Positions 22,717-34,586 of a DNA stretch of 64,000 bases are shown piece after piece. The stretch lies in NCBI RefSeq assembly GCF_963583255.1, contig NC_084807.1, positions 14,345,072 through 14,409,071 of the forward strand, written 5' to 3'. Position 1 is the stretch's first letter; each line of letters begins with the position of its first letter. The notes below the pieces were generated by a model that was not told the DNA's origin, made no database searches, and saw nothing but the letters and a program-made list of their open reading frames with translations. Source of the DNA: Pyrus communis (lineage: Eukaryota; Streptophyta; Magnoliopsida; Rosales; Rosaceae). Both the position numbers and the translations under genes were made by a program.

Positions 22717-24168
22717 CCAAAGCATTCTTCAAAAGTTCCCTACATGACATCATAATAGAGATACAATCAAAAATCATTACGTTCTATGAAAATCATAAGT
22801 ATTGACAAAGCACTTGTAAATATGACATCATGATACTAATGCTAGGAATTTACTTAACATGATTGTGAAAACAACTGTAACTACTTGTGAATATAAGTTT
22901 GTAACGATTATGTGAAACTCCCTTATATTCTAGCACCAAATTCAAGCATGCAAATTAAGTAGGCCTCCCTAATCAACATACAAGAATAAGTTGTCCATCA
23001 AACGGTTAAGTAAATTGCAGTCACAATTTATGAAATCACAACTGGAATTAATCAATTCATATCATAAACATAATCATCGTTTCAAAGCCTCCCCTAGCTA
23101 AAACGAGTTTAGCCTCTCATGTTCACAACAAAACCAAGAAAACTTGAATTAAACATTGAAAACAAAAGATAGATTACATCTAAAAACGTTCCAACACTCC
23201 AACTTGAATGCAAAAACGTCCAAGGCTTCTTCTTCTCCTATTCTTCCTTGCTTTTTCTACGGCACAAGAGTTTAGGGGTGATTTTGGATGTATTTCTAGG
23301 TTAGGAAGGGATTTAGATTAGTAGGGGGTGCGGCAAAGGTTTAGGGATGGTGTATGATTGTTTGGGTGAATGTATGTAAGTATGGGAATGGTGTAATAAA
23401 GGTTGAAGGTTGCGGCAAAGGTTGGTGGACAGGATGAAGGATGGTAGATTGTATGAGTGAGTGATTAGGGTTCTCTATGGGTGCGGCATTGACTATTTAT
23501 TTCAAGGAAAGAATCCTAAGTTTTATTATATAGTTTAGGAAAGGATTAAACCCCAAATCCACAAGAAAAATAAGACTTAAAATCAGAAAGCAAGGGGAAA
23601 GGGGAAGGAAACTTGCGGCCAATAAAGAGTAGGAAAGGGAATGTGTTTTAAGGCTGAAATAAGGCAAGGATTTAGGATAGAATAGGTATGTAAGGTGCAG
23701 CCTTGAATAGGATGAAAGAGGAATGTGATCTTGTGACACAAAATAGGGAATAACCATTCCCTTTGCACGGCAAGGGACATAAGGATGCAAGGAAGGTTTA
23801 GTTTGTGTCCTAAAATGCATAAGAGTCCTCAATGTTGTTGGAACCTAGGGCCTTTTAGGATTAGGAAAGGTTAAACCAAAATAGAAAACCTTGGCTTAAC
23901 TTTCCTACTTCAAGTAGGAAGCCTTCTTTGATTAGGAATCCTAACATCTTTAGGTCTTCAATTTCATCCATTCCTTTTGCTCGAAGCATATGCTATCCAT
24001 TCCAAGTCCAATTTTGCTCCAAATGTCTCCAAAATGCACCTTCTTGCTACTTTAGCCAAATGAACCTATAAACGCACGGAAATAGCTTAAAATACTAAAA
24101 TAACTATGAACTAACAACATAAATGTAAGAAAACAAGCTAACTAAGTCGCCTAAATATGCTCCTATCA
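22717..24168 (-). mobile_element. Solo LTR B, second part
   Basis: Continuation of the reverse-oriented LTR begun at 4082, from U5 through U3 to CTCCTATCA at 24168, followed by the target duplication GGGCA (24169-24173). The words ATGACATCAT near 22744 and 22823 match those of A. The ORFs at 23497-23832 are low-complexity U3. Confidence 0.9.
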
Positions 24169-25439
24169 GGGCACAGCATGGTGTTCTCCTTGCATGTAGT
24201 GGGTGGCCAATGTGGTTGATCCCTTGTTTTTGAATTCCATTCCTCTTGTAATGACTAATTCATGTGCATCTTCATTCAATTGTTCAAAATGGTCCTGCGC
24301 CAAGGAATAAATTACATCAATAGAAAAACATGAATGATCATCACTAGGATACTTGATAGATTCAGAAAGATTGAAATTAATAACTTCCCCATCAAATTCC
24401 ATTGTTAATGTCCCATTAAACACATCAATCTGAGTGCGGGCAGTTTTCATGAATGGGCGTCCAAGGAGGATTGGCAACAAAGGGGAATGGTTTGATTCTT
24501 CCATTTCAAGCATGTAGAAATCCGCTGGAAAGATTAAATGATTGACTTGCACTAAAACGTCTTCCAAAACAACATTTGGATATGCATTAGATCTATCGGC
24601 CAATTGAATAATCACACCATCATTTTTTAACTCACCTAAGTTCATAGATGCATAAATTGAGTAAGGCATGACATTAATAGATGCACCTAAGTCTAGTATG
24701 GCATGTTTAAAACGATTATTGCCAATAACACAAGGAATTGTAAAACTACCCGGATCTTTGCATTTAGGGGGCATTTTACGTTGTAAGATGGCTGAGACAT
24801 TTTCACTTACCTTGACAACCTCCTTGTTCGAAATTCTCTTCTTAGTGGTGAAAAATTCTTTTAAAAACTTGGCATACCTTGGAACTTGCTTAATTGTATC
24901 CAAAAGTGGTATATTGACTTGTACTTTTCTAAATGTCTCCAGAATGTCCTTTTCAGCCTCCTCCTTCTTCGATTGCATGAATCTACGAGGAAAGGGTACA
25001 TTTGGGGGAATAATATTAGAAATAATTGAATTTGGAACCTCCTTACCTTTGGAAGACGAATGGGAGTGTTTGGGTGGCTGCGGCATGGGTGGTGCTACCC
25101 TTGCTGTGGCTTGCTCTTGTTCCTCCTCCTCGAATTGCAACTTTTCGTCCTTAGTTGGGGCTGATTTAGATGGTTGTGAGGTTGTTCCAACTTGTTTTCC
25201 ACTTCACAACATGATTGCTTTGGCAGATTCGAATCCTCCTTTTAGGTTAACAACTATTGAACTAGGCAACTTGCCTTGTTCTCTGAATTGGCCCATGAAC
25301 TCCGCAATCTGCCCTACTTGCTTCTCTAATTCATCAACCTTTTTGTCCCTATTTTGCATTCCTTGCACCATAGAAGTTAGTAATTGAAAATTTTGATCAT
25401 TATCTATGGACGAACTTGATTTGGATTTGGCAGGTTGTG
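24169..25439 (-). pseudogene. Element C gag C-terminus and protease
   Basis: Minus strand. The open segment 24166-25140 (324 aa) holds an acidic/proline-rich gag tail, the EKDILETFRKVQVNIPLLD linker, and an aspartic protease with DLGAS and LLGRPFMKTA. It stops where solo LTR B enters; RT continues at 4081. Upstream, 25141-25439 is still gag-like (QFREQGKLPSS, KGGFE) but shifted by breaks. Solo LTR E cuts the gene at 25440 (TTGTG duplication) and the N-terminal half resumes at 30474. The protease domain is intact in sequence; the gene as a whole is dead. Confidence 0.88.
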
Positions 25440-26182
25440 TGATGCGTTACGAATGTGACACACAAATTATTTGTGACAATTGTAGTAATGATGTAAATAG
25501 GGATTGTTCTAACCGGGGATTAACTAGGGGTGCTAAACACTTTAAACTGACTCAAATAAATAAAACTAACCTTTAAAACACTTAACTCACTTAAAAAAAA
25601 CTCAAAACAAGTTCACAAGACTCAAAATAAGCTAAAAACACTCAAAACTGCCTAAAAACACAAACTGGGCAGTTTTGAGCCTAAACACAAACTTGGACGA
25701 AAATTGGTTCTAACTTGATTCAAAACTCTTAAAAACACAATCTAAAACATAATTGAACCAATTAGACACTCTAAAACAATTGGGGATTTGGCTTTGGATG
25801 AAAATCAAACAAACAAAACAAGAATGTAAACTAGGTAGATTTGGACGAATTTGAAGATGTTTGTGACTCCAAATACTTAAAAACAAAAAATAAGACAGAT
25901 TGTAATGACTAGACTTAACAAAATATGGGGGGATTGTGTTTGAACGAAATTAAATTAAATGGACAGATTGTAAAGAAAACAGATTGTAAAACAAACTGTG
26001 ATGAATCAATGGATGATGGAATAGCTAAGGGGTTCTTCTCCACACATGAAATATATGCAACGTAAATCAATTTCCAGTTATCAATTCAATAAGTTATGAA
26101 CCTCGACACTCCAAGTTAATTAGGTCCGCTTAAATTAACCTTCAGATTTCCCTAGAATCATTGAATTGGATGAATATGCATC
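25440..26182 (-). mobile_element. Solo LTR E, first part
   Basis: Reverse-oriented LTR starting TGATGCG, preceded by TTGTG (25435-25439). It contains the U5 end and is interrupted by solo LTR F with duplication GCATC (26178-26182). It resumes at 28681 and ends at 30473, followed by TTGTG. Total length without F is about 2.5 kb. Confidence 0.9.
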
Positions 26183-28675
26183 TAATGCGAGATTTATACG
26201 CACACAAATTAAACCCTCTTTTCGTCAAATTGTAGTATATGTATAAGTAGGGATCGTTCTGGACCGGGGATTAGGAGGGATTGTTAATCACTTGGATTTG
26301 ACTCAAAAACGTAAAATAACAATATGAATGTATTTCTAACTAATCTAACACTTTTAAAATAAATGGGGGATTGGTTTTGGATGAATTTAAACTAAAACAG
26401 AAACTTGGAATTAAAACAGATTCTAAAAACGAAATTAATGAAATTGAATGATGATAAACTAGTTAGAGGGTTCCTTATCCACACATGAACATAAGCATAT
26501 AAATTGACTCCCAGTTATGACTTCAACAAACGATGAATGACAATGCTCTAAGTTAATTAGGTTCGCTTAAACTAACCTTCAGATTTCCCTAGATTAATTG
26601 GATTGAATGGAATACGCATTACAACCAAATTATTCCTAATCAAAGTCCCTAACCATGGAATACGCATGATAGAGACATTCAACAAGGATCATTAAGTTCA
26701 ATGGAAATCATAAACATCGACTAGGCATTCATAACTATGGAATACGCATGTTAATCCAGCCTAGGGTTTACTAAACACAATCGTGACTAGCGATCTTTAC
26801 TACTCATGAATATAAGTTCATAACGATTAGGTGAAATTCCCTTATATCCTAGCATCAATTTTAGGCATGCAAATTAAGTGTCGACCCTCAACCCACATAC
26901 ATAAACAAGTTCTTAATCAAAACAGAAAAGTAAACCACATCTAAAGTTGATGAATTCATAACTGGAGTAAATCAAATCATAACCAACATATGTCCATGGC
27001 TTCAAATTCACCTCTAACTAAAAAGAAATTAGTTTCACATGTTTAACATAATTGAACAACAAGTTAAATTAAACATGAAAACAAAAACAAGAAAAGAAAG
27101 AACAAATGGATGGAATTGAATGGATGGAAAGTTAGCTACGGGGTTCATCTCCACATATGTTATACTTGCATAATAAAACGATTTCCAATTGCATTTCAAC
27201 AAATCATTAATTCTCAACGCCCCGGGTCAATTAGGTCCGCTTAAATTAACCGTCAAGTTTTCCTTAAGTTAATGAATTGGATGGGTTAGCGCAACGCAAT
27301 TCACAACATTCTCCAAAAGTCCTTTACGTGAAAAGCACAATAAAGATACAATCAAAGATCATTAAGCATCATGAAAACTTTAAGTGTTGACGAGGCATTC
27401 ATTACTATGGAATACGCATGAAACTTATGCCAAGAATTCATTTAACGCGATTGTTTATAAGCAACCTCCACTACTTGTGAATATAAGTTCGTAACTATTA
27501 GGTGAAACTCACTTATATTCTAGCGTCATATTCATGCATGAAAATTAAGTGTACACTCTCAATAAACATACATAAATATGTTATCAATCAAACGGTTAAA
27601 CAAATTGAACCACAACTTATGAAACGCAATTAGAATTAATCAAATCAAAATGCAAGCATAAACATATATTTCGAATCACCCCCTAGCTAAAGGGGGTTTA
27701 GTTTATTATAACTTTGAAATCAAAGAAATACCTAAACATTCCAACAACTCAAACTTGAATTGTATGAACGTTTAGGCACTCTTCTCTTCCATTCCTCATA
27801 CGTACAAACAAAGAGAATTGAATTTAAACATTGAAATCAAAGAAACACCTAAACATTCCAACAACTCAAACTTGAATTGTATGAACGTTTAGGCACTCTT
27901 CTCTTCCTCGTTGTTGTAGCACAAGGTCTAAGGATAGTTTGATGGTGTGAATGGTTTGGGGAATGATTGAAATGGAAGAGGAATGGTGTTTGGATTATAA
28001 GGGGAGAGATGGGAAGCTCACGGCTAGGGAAGGGAGAATGTGTTTGTAATGTGTTGTGTATGAAATGAGATGAGATTTTTGTGTATGAATGCATGGGTTT
28101 TTATAGGGGGAATGGGGGAATATGTGGGTGATTGTTTAAGAGTGAATGTGGTTGTTATGATTGAGAGTGCATGTGGATGAAATAATGATGGAAAAAGAGC
28201 TAGGTTGTTGGTGTGTGAATGCATGTGTTGAATTGGTGGTGCAATGATGAAAGAGTAAGTGCATGTGTGTGTGAATGGTGGTGCAATGATGAAAGAGTAA
28301 GTGCATGTGTGTGTGAATGGTGTTTCTTGATGGTTTTGGGGTTGTGATGCATGTGAATGCATGTGGCTAAGGGTTGTTGATTGGGCTAGAGGTTTTGCAT
28401 GGCTCAAAGGATTGTTTAATTGGGCTAGGCCCTTTGTTTTATGTCCAAAGTGCATACAAGGCTTTCAAATTCGTCCAACACTTTGGCTCCAAGCATATGC
28501 TATCCATTCCAAGCCCAATTTTGCTCTAAAATGCTCCAAAATGCATCTTTTTGCTTCCTTAGCCATATGAACCTAAAAACACACGAAAATGGCTTAAACT
28601 ACTAAAACAACTATGAATTAACAACATAGATGCACGAAAACAAGCTAAGTAAGTCGCCTAAATATGCTCCTATCA
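26183..28675 (-). mobile_element. Solo LTR F with a duplicated R-U5
   Basis: Reverse-oriented, 2493 bp, flanked by GCATC (26178-26182 and 28676-28680); its terminal TGAT has mutated to TAAT. Read in the sense direction it has one U3 but two successive R-U5 stretches: the proximal one lies about 27030-27720 and the distal one 26183-27030, each with its own GTGTGGA...-like block and words. A roughly 110-bp duplication of the R start is also present (27720-27900). U3 holds two units of the 42-bp minisatellite (28235-28318). The same two-U5 layout recurs at 51089-52889. Confidence 0.9.
28235..28318 (-). repeat. 42-bp minisatellite, 2 copies
   Basis: Two units of the GGTGGTGCAATGATGAAAGA... repeat. 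The S LTRs have four at the same place. Confidence 0.9.
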
Positions 28676-28680
28676 GCATC

Positions 28681-30473
28681 GCAACAAATTATTCCTAACA
28701 AGTTCTCTATATGAACAGCATGATAAAGACACAAGTTAGAATCATTACGTTCTTTGGAAATCATAAGCATCGACAAGACATTTGTAACTATGAAAAGCAT
28801 GATACTCTTGCCAGGAATCTACATAACATGATCATGACTAGCGACCTTCTCTACTTGTGAATATAAATTCATAACGATTAGGTGAAACAAACTTATATCC
28901 TAGCACCAAATTCAAGCATGCAAATTAAGCGTGCACTCTCAATCAACATACAAGAATAAGTTCTAAATCAAATGGTTAAGCAAATTATATTCACGACTTA
29001 TACAACGATAACTGGAAGTAATCAACTTATTTCACATATATAATCATGGTTTCGAATACACCCTTAGCCAAAACGAATTTAGCCAATCATTCTCAAAGCA
29101 AAACAAAGATTACATGAATTAGACATTGAAATATAAGATAGAATACACCTAAAATTGTTCAACAACTCAGAATGAAGAGCTAAACAATTGAGTGAATCTG
29201 TCTCCTTTCCCTTGCTTGCGGCAGATTGGATGGTGGTGGTTTCTGGGCTGTTTTGGTGATGTAGAATGGATTTTGGGGTGGTTAGAGGCACGGCAAGGGG
29301 TGTAAGTTGGGTGTGGATGAGTGTTTGATGGTTGGAAGGTGGTGGAGAACTCGGCAAAGAGGGTGGAAGAAGGTGGTGCGGCTGGTTGTGTTTCTGGGCT
29401 GTCTTATGATGTTTTGGGATGAATGGATGTGTGTGGGAGTGAATGGACGAATTTCTGTGGTGAATGATACCCTAGGGTTTGGCCAAAGGCTGATTATATG
29501 TGTTTTAGGAAGTTAATAACATACCTAATTAAGTTTTGATTCAGATTTCCTAGTCTAAATAGAAAAGGTAAGTGAATAAAGTCCAAATAAAATCAGAAAA
29601 AAGGGATGCACGAATTTAAACAAATAAGGAATGTCCTTGCCTTGCAAGGAATCAGAAATTAAACCCCTTGCACAGCAAGGAAAGGGGATTTAAGGTAAGA
29701 AATGAAATTGGTGCAAAAGAAGGAAGGAAAAGTCAATTCCTTGCAAGAAATTAGAAATTAGGACTTTAGGGAAAGTTTTAGAACTAGGAAAGTGAATTAA
29801 ACTAGGAAATAAGAGTTTGAAATTAGGAAACATAAGGGGAGGTGCGGCATAAGGTTTAGGGAAAGGTAAGGCATTAAACAAGAGGTGTTAGAATAAGGGA
29901 AAGGTCCTAACACATATGAAAAATAGGGAAGTTTGCACAAAGAAAGGGAAACCACCTTCTTTGCACGGCAAGGAAGGGAAAATTTGCAAAGAACCCTTGT
30001 TTGTTGTCCAAGGGTGCTCGGGAGCCATCTTAAGTGCTAAAACTTAGAGCGTTCTTGATTTAGGAAAGGTCACCAAAATAGGAAACTTTGGCTTAACTTT
30101 CCTACTTCAAGTAGGAATCCTTGTGTGATTAGGAATCCTCGTCCAACTAGGAATCCTCATGTGAGTGGGAAACCTCCTTCAATTTGGAAACCTTCTCATA
30201 ATTGGAATCCTCATCGTAGTAGGAATCCTTGTCGTAGTAGGAATCCTTGCGACATCAACTCTTCAATTTCGTCCATTCCTTTTGCTCCAAGCATAAGCTA
30301 TCCAATTTGTGCCCAAAAGTGCTCCAAAAGGCTCCAAAATGCATCCTTTCGCCAAATACGTCTTATGAACCTGAAAACACACAAAAGAAGATTAAAGAAC
30401 TAAAATAACTAAGAACTAATAACATAAATGTACGAAAACAAGCAAACTAAGTTGCATAAATATGCTCCTATCA
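28681..30473 (-). mobile_element. Solo LTR E, second part
   Basis: Rest of LTR E, from U5 (words ATGAAAAGCAT and ATGAACAGCAT near 28790 and 28710) through U3 with 'aggaatcct' repeats (about 30120-30250), to TGCTCCTATCA at 30473. TTGTG follows (30474-30478), matching 25435-25439. The ORFs at 29079-29357 and 30125-30403 are low-complexity U3. Confidence 0.9.
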
Positions 30474-31711
30474 TTGTGCTTGGGGTTGTGTGGGTGCATA
30501 TGGCCTTTGGTAGAATCCCGAAGGTTGCTGCCTAAATGCGCTTTGTTGTTGGGGTTGTTAGGGCTCCCTCTAAATGAAATTTGGATGATCTGTCCAACCG
30601 GGATTGTATGTATTAGAGAAAGAATCACTCCTTGGTTGGTTTTGGTTCCCATAACCCACGACATTGGCCGATTCCCACCCTCCGTTCTCGATCAATTTTG
30701 GGCACTTATCCGTGAAATGTCCATTCATTGAGCACATGCCACAAACAGCCACACTTTGTACCTTTGGTATTTCAACCACCTGCGAAAGAAGAGAAGTGAG
30801 ATTAGCCATTTGATTTTGAAGTTCGGAAATAGCACTTACCTCATTAACTTGTTGCTGCCGTGGTATGTTTCTTTGACCAACGCCTTCATATTGTTGAGCA
30901 TTTAAAGCTCGGTTGGCAATGAGAGTCTTGGCAGCCATGGTCGTTTTGTCCACTAAAGCTCCTCCCACTGAGGCGTCTAGCATTTGGCGTTCAATTGGTA
31001 AAAGCCCTTCGTAGAAATATTGAAGAAGAAGCTTCTCCTATATTTGGTGTTGTGGACATGAAGCAACAAGAGTTTTAAAACGTAAGTTGGAAATGATTCA
31101 CCTTGGTTTTGCTGAATGCCACTAATCCTTTTGCATAAAAGAATGACTCGAGAAGTTGGGAAAAACTTCTCCAAAAAAGCCCGTTTCATACTCTCCCATG
31201 ATGTGACAGTTCGGGGGGCTAGTTCATACAACCAATCTTTAGCCTTTTCCAAGAGAGAAAAGGGAAAAGCCTTCATCTTCAAAATGCTCCCATCAACATT
31301 CACCGGGGTCATGCTTGAGCAAACAACCTCAAAATCCTTCAGGTGTTTATTAAGATCTTCCATGGACAACCCATGGAACTTAGGAATATGGTGCAGTAAG
31401 CTAAACTTTAATTTGAACTCGTCGGTCTTGTCTAGGGCTGCCCTTGGATATTGAATGCATAGAGGCATGGCATTGTCGAATCCCGAAGCGGAAAGCTCCT
31501 TGATTGTTCGATTGTCTGCTGCCATAGCTTGTTCTTCCTCAAAAATCTGAGCCTTGGTCTCCTCTTTAACTTGTGCTTCGTCTTCTTCAAGATCTGGTGC
31601 AGGTTGAGGTGGTTGGGGCTCTTGTTGATTCTTCTTCCTTCTCAAAGTTCGCTCAAAATCATCGTCAAAGTCTAAGATAAGCTCACAAACCGGTTGAGAA
31701 CTCCGAGTCAT
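30474..31711 (-). pseudogene. Element C gag, N-terminal and zinc-knuckle part
   Basis: Minus strand, ATG at 31711. Residues 1-120 carry DFDDDFERTLRRK, an acidic stretch, TIKELSASG and LCIQYPRA. The capsid-like region follows (KDWLYELAPRTVTSWESMKRAF, EKFFPTSRV). A frameshift lies near 31040, after GESFP. The next frame (30570-30983) has a complete zinc knuckle, CGMC-4-H-4-C (about 30702-30751), and the conserved NTYNPGW motif. Unlike A, the knuckle is intact, and no insert is present at MEDLNKHLK. Solo LTR E cuts the gene at 30473; the C-terminal part is at 24169-25439. Confidence 0.88.
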
Positions 31712-31756
31712 AAATTAGTACCTAAAAACAAGAAAACAAAACAAGGTCAGCAACAA
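31712..31756 (-). other. Element C leader remnant; PBS and LTR end deleted
   Basis: Only about 45 bp of 5' leader remain before gag, including the TTGTTTTTAG/GTACTAAT splice-acceptor-like motif. The leader then runs straight into the middle of U5, so the PBS and roughly the last 400 bp of the 5' LTR are missing. Confidence 0.7.
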
Positions 31757-32967
31757 AACACTTGAAAACACAATCTAAAACAGATCCTAACTAGTTAGAC
31801 ACTCTAAAATAAAGGGGGATTTGGTTTTGGACGAAAATAAAGTAATCAAAACAAGAACTAAACTACGCAAATTTGCACGAATTTGGTGGAAATAGATGGA
31901 TGATGGGCTAGCTAGGAGGTCTTTCTCCACACATGATATACTTGCATACAAAACAATCTTCAGTTGCTTTTTCAATGAACCATGAACCTCAACGCCTCAA
32001 GTTAATTAGGTACGCTTAAATTAACCCTCAGGTTTTCCTTAAGTCATTGAATTGAATGGAATTAGCGCATCGCAATCAAATTATTCCTCAAAAGTTCCCT
32101 ACATGAAAGCGCATAATAGAGAAACAATTAAAGATCATTAAATTCTACGAAAATCATAAGTGTTGACAAGGCGTTCGTAACTATGAAAGCGCATGATACA
32201 TATGCCAGGAATTTACTTAACATGATTGTGACTAACAACCTTTACTACTTATGAATATAAGTTTGCAACGATTAGGTGAAACTCCCTTATATCCTAGCAT
32301 CAGATTTATGCATGCAAATTAAGTGTGCACTCTCAACCCACATACACAAACAAGTTTTAATTCACACAGATAAGTAAATTGAATTCACAATTCATAAATC
32401 ACAACTGGAAGTAATCAAATCATATTGCAAATATAGCCATGGTTTTGAAATTCCCCCTAGATAATAGGGGATTAGTTCCTCATACTCACAAAACAAAGAT
32501 TATTGAATTTAAACATTGAAAACACAAGAAAGATTACACCTAAAACGTTCCAGCAACTCCAATTCGAATGGCATGCGCGTCTAAGGGCTCTCCTCCTTCT
32601 TCCTTGTTGCGGCACAAGGTGTGGTTGGTGGTTTTGGGGGTGGTGAATGGTGTATTCTTGCTTAGGATGATGAATGATGGATGATGAGGGTGAAAAGTTG
32701 CGGCAGGTGGTATATGGAAGTGAATGGATTGAATGAATGATGTAGAATGGTGTCTAGGGTTGCGGCAAGGGGTTTTCTGAATGGCATGAGGGTTCTCCCC
32801 AAATTGTGGCCGAAAATATGTATATATAGGTTCGGCCAATCTAGGGTTAATCAGATTACGGTTACAACTTAGCAGATTTTAAGGATTAGAGCCCTAGGGT
32901 TGGGCACAATTAATTTAAATCCACTAAGGAGAAGGTTTGGCCTAATTAATTTCAGAAAAGGATTTGT
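31757..32967 (-). mobile_element. Element C 5' LTR, truncated at both ends
   Basis: Reverse-oriented LTR fragment. It has U5 with the word ATGCGCTTTCAT (complements at 32103 and 32183) and ATGCGCTAATTCCAT (32056-32070), the R region near 32520-32600, and a TATA box, TATATATA, at 32821-32828. U3 stops at about 32967 (GATTTGT). There it meets the 3' internal end of another element in the opposite orientation. It lies next to C's gag in the right orientation to be its 5' LTR. Confidence 0.75.
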
Positions 32968-33106
32968 ATGTGAGTGGTGATCTTTGACATGTTATGTTTC
33001 ATTGGAAATCCCTGAGGCAAACGTTGGAAGGTTTAGATTGTATGTTTTGTTTCTTTTGTTTGTTTGGTTTGCTCGAGGACTAGCAAAAGCTAAGTGTGGG
33101 GGAATT
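32968..33106 (+). mobile_element. 3' internal end of element X with PPT
   Basis: Homologous to the last 140 bp of A's internal region (GGAAATCCCTGAGG, GAGGACTAGCAAAAGC) and ending in the polypurine tract AGTGTGGGGGAATT (33093-33106). It belongs with the LTR that starts at 33107. The rest of X is not in the window. Confidence 0.8.
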
Positions 33107-33306
33107 TGATAGGAGCATATTTATGTGACTTAGTTAGCTTGTTCTTGTGCATTTGTGTTGTTATTTCTTAGTTAATGTAGTATTTCAAGTCATTTTCGTG
33201 TGTTTGTAGGTCTAAAGGGTTAAAGTACCAAGAAAGTGCATTTTGGAGCAGTTTTGGGCTCTAAATAGATAGCTTGTATATGGAGCAAGGTGGATGGACG
33301 AAGTTG
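33107..33306 (+). mobile_element. LTR J, first 200 bp (left of the inversion)
   Basis: TGATAGGAGCATATTTATG... up to GATGGACGAAGTTG, the start of an LTR in plus orientation. At about 33306 it switches to U5 of another subfamily. Its natural continuation is the complement of 40655 downwards, on the far side of the inverted segment. Confidence 0.75.
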
Positions 33307-34586
33307 GGGGTCGACACTTAATTTGCATTCATGAATTTGATGCTAGAGTATAAGGGGGTTTCACGTAAGAGTTATTCACTTATATTCACAAGTAGTAGAG
33401 GTTGCTAGTCACAATCGTGTTAAGTAAATCCTTGGTATGAGTCTCATGCGTTTCATAGTGATGAATGCCTTGTCAATGCTTATGATTTTCACAAAACTTA
33501 ATGACTTTTGATATGTATCTTTATCATGCGTTTCATATAGGGAACTTGAGAAAGATAATTTGGTTTAGATGCGTATTCCATCTAATTCAATGAAATAAGG
33601 AAAACTTGAGGGTTAGTTGTGCGATGCAATTAACTTGGGGCGTTGTCATTCATAGTCTAAAGGAATAATAACTGGAAATTGATTCATATGCATATGTGCA
33701 TATGTGGAGAAGGACCCTCTAGCTAGCTTATCACCCATAATTTTCCCTAATTTCGTCCAAGTTGTTTAGAGTCTTTATAATCTGTTTGTTTTTACCTTAA
33801 TTTCGTCCAAAATCCAATCCCCCTTTACTTTGTTGTGTCAAATTAGTTAGAATCTGTCAAACTTGTGTTTTTAAGTGTTTTGAGTCAAGTTAACTGGAAA
33901 TTGATTCATATGCCTATGTGCATATGTGGAGAAGGACCCTCTAGCTAGCTTATCACCCATAATTTTCCCTAATTTCGTCCAAGTTGTTTAGAGTCTTTAT
34001 AATCTGTTTGTTTTTACCTTAATTTCGTCCAAAATCCAATCCCCCTTTACTTTGTTGTGTCAAATTAGTTAGAATCTATCAAACTTGTGTTTTTAAGTGT
34101 TTTGAGTCAAGTTAACTGGAAATTGATTCATATGCATATGTGCATATGTGGAGAAGGACCCTCTAGCTAGCTTATCACCCATAATTTTCCCTAATTTCGT
34201 CCAAGTTGTTTAGAGTCTTTATAATCTGTTTGTTTTTACCTTAATTTCGTCCAAAATCCAATCCCCCTTTACTTTGTTGTGTCAAATTAGTTAGAATCTG
34301 TCAAACTTGTGTTTTTAAGTGTTTTGAGTCAAGTTAAAAGTAATTTTCGTCCAAGTCACCTTTAGAGTCTAGTTTAAGTTTTTTTTATTGTTTTGTGCAA
34401 TTTTGAGTCTTTTTAGTTTGTTTGGAGTCTTATAAGTCTAGTTAAGTGTTTTTAAGTTTAGTTTTGTGTTTTTAAGTCAGTTTAGAGTAGATTAGCATCC
34501 CTTCTAATCCACGGCCTAAAACGATCCCTACTTTCATATACTACAATCATAGGGTTTTAATTTGAGTGTTAGAATATTTCACATCA
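33307..34586 (+). mobile_element. Distal half of a P-type solo LTR
   Basis: Starts within U5 (GTCGACACTTAATTTGC), has the words ATGCGTTTCAT near 33447 and 33525, a threefold 222-bp repeat, and ends TTTCACATCA at 34586, followed by GGCAT (34587-34591). The proximal half of the same kind of LTR is at 40656-41540 on the other strand, flanked by ATGCC, the complement of GGCAT. The two fit together as one solo LTR in element H. Confidence 0.75.
33669..34334 (+). repeat. 222-bp tandem triplication inside U5
   Basis: Three direct copies start at 33669, 33891 and 34113 (TAACTGGAAATTGATTCATA). The period is exactly 222 bp, with a few substitutions among copies. The unit covers the GTGGAGAAGGACCC block and the gagtctt/gtgtttt-rich stretch. 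Confidence 0.95.

Noticed and set aside
33669..34334. CRISPR-like regular repeats
   Set aside because: Directly adjoining 222-bp units without spacers in a plant LTR; a tandem duplication.
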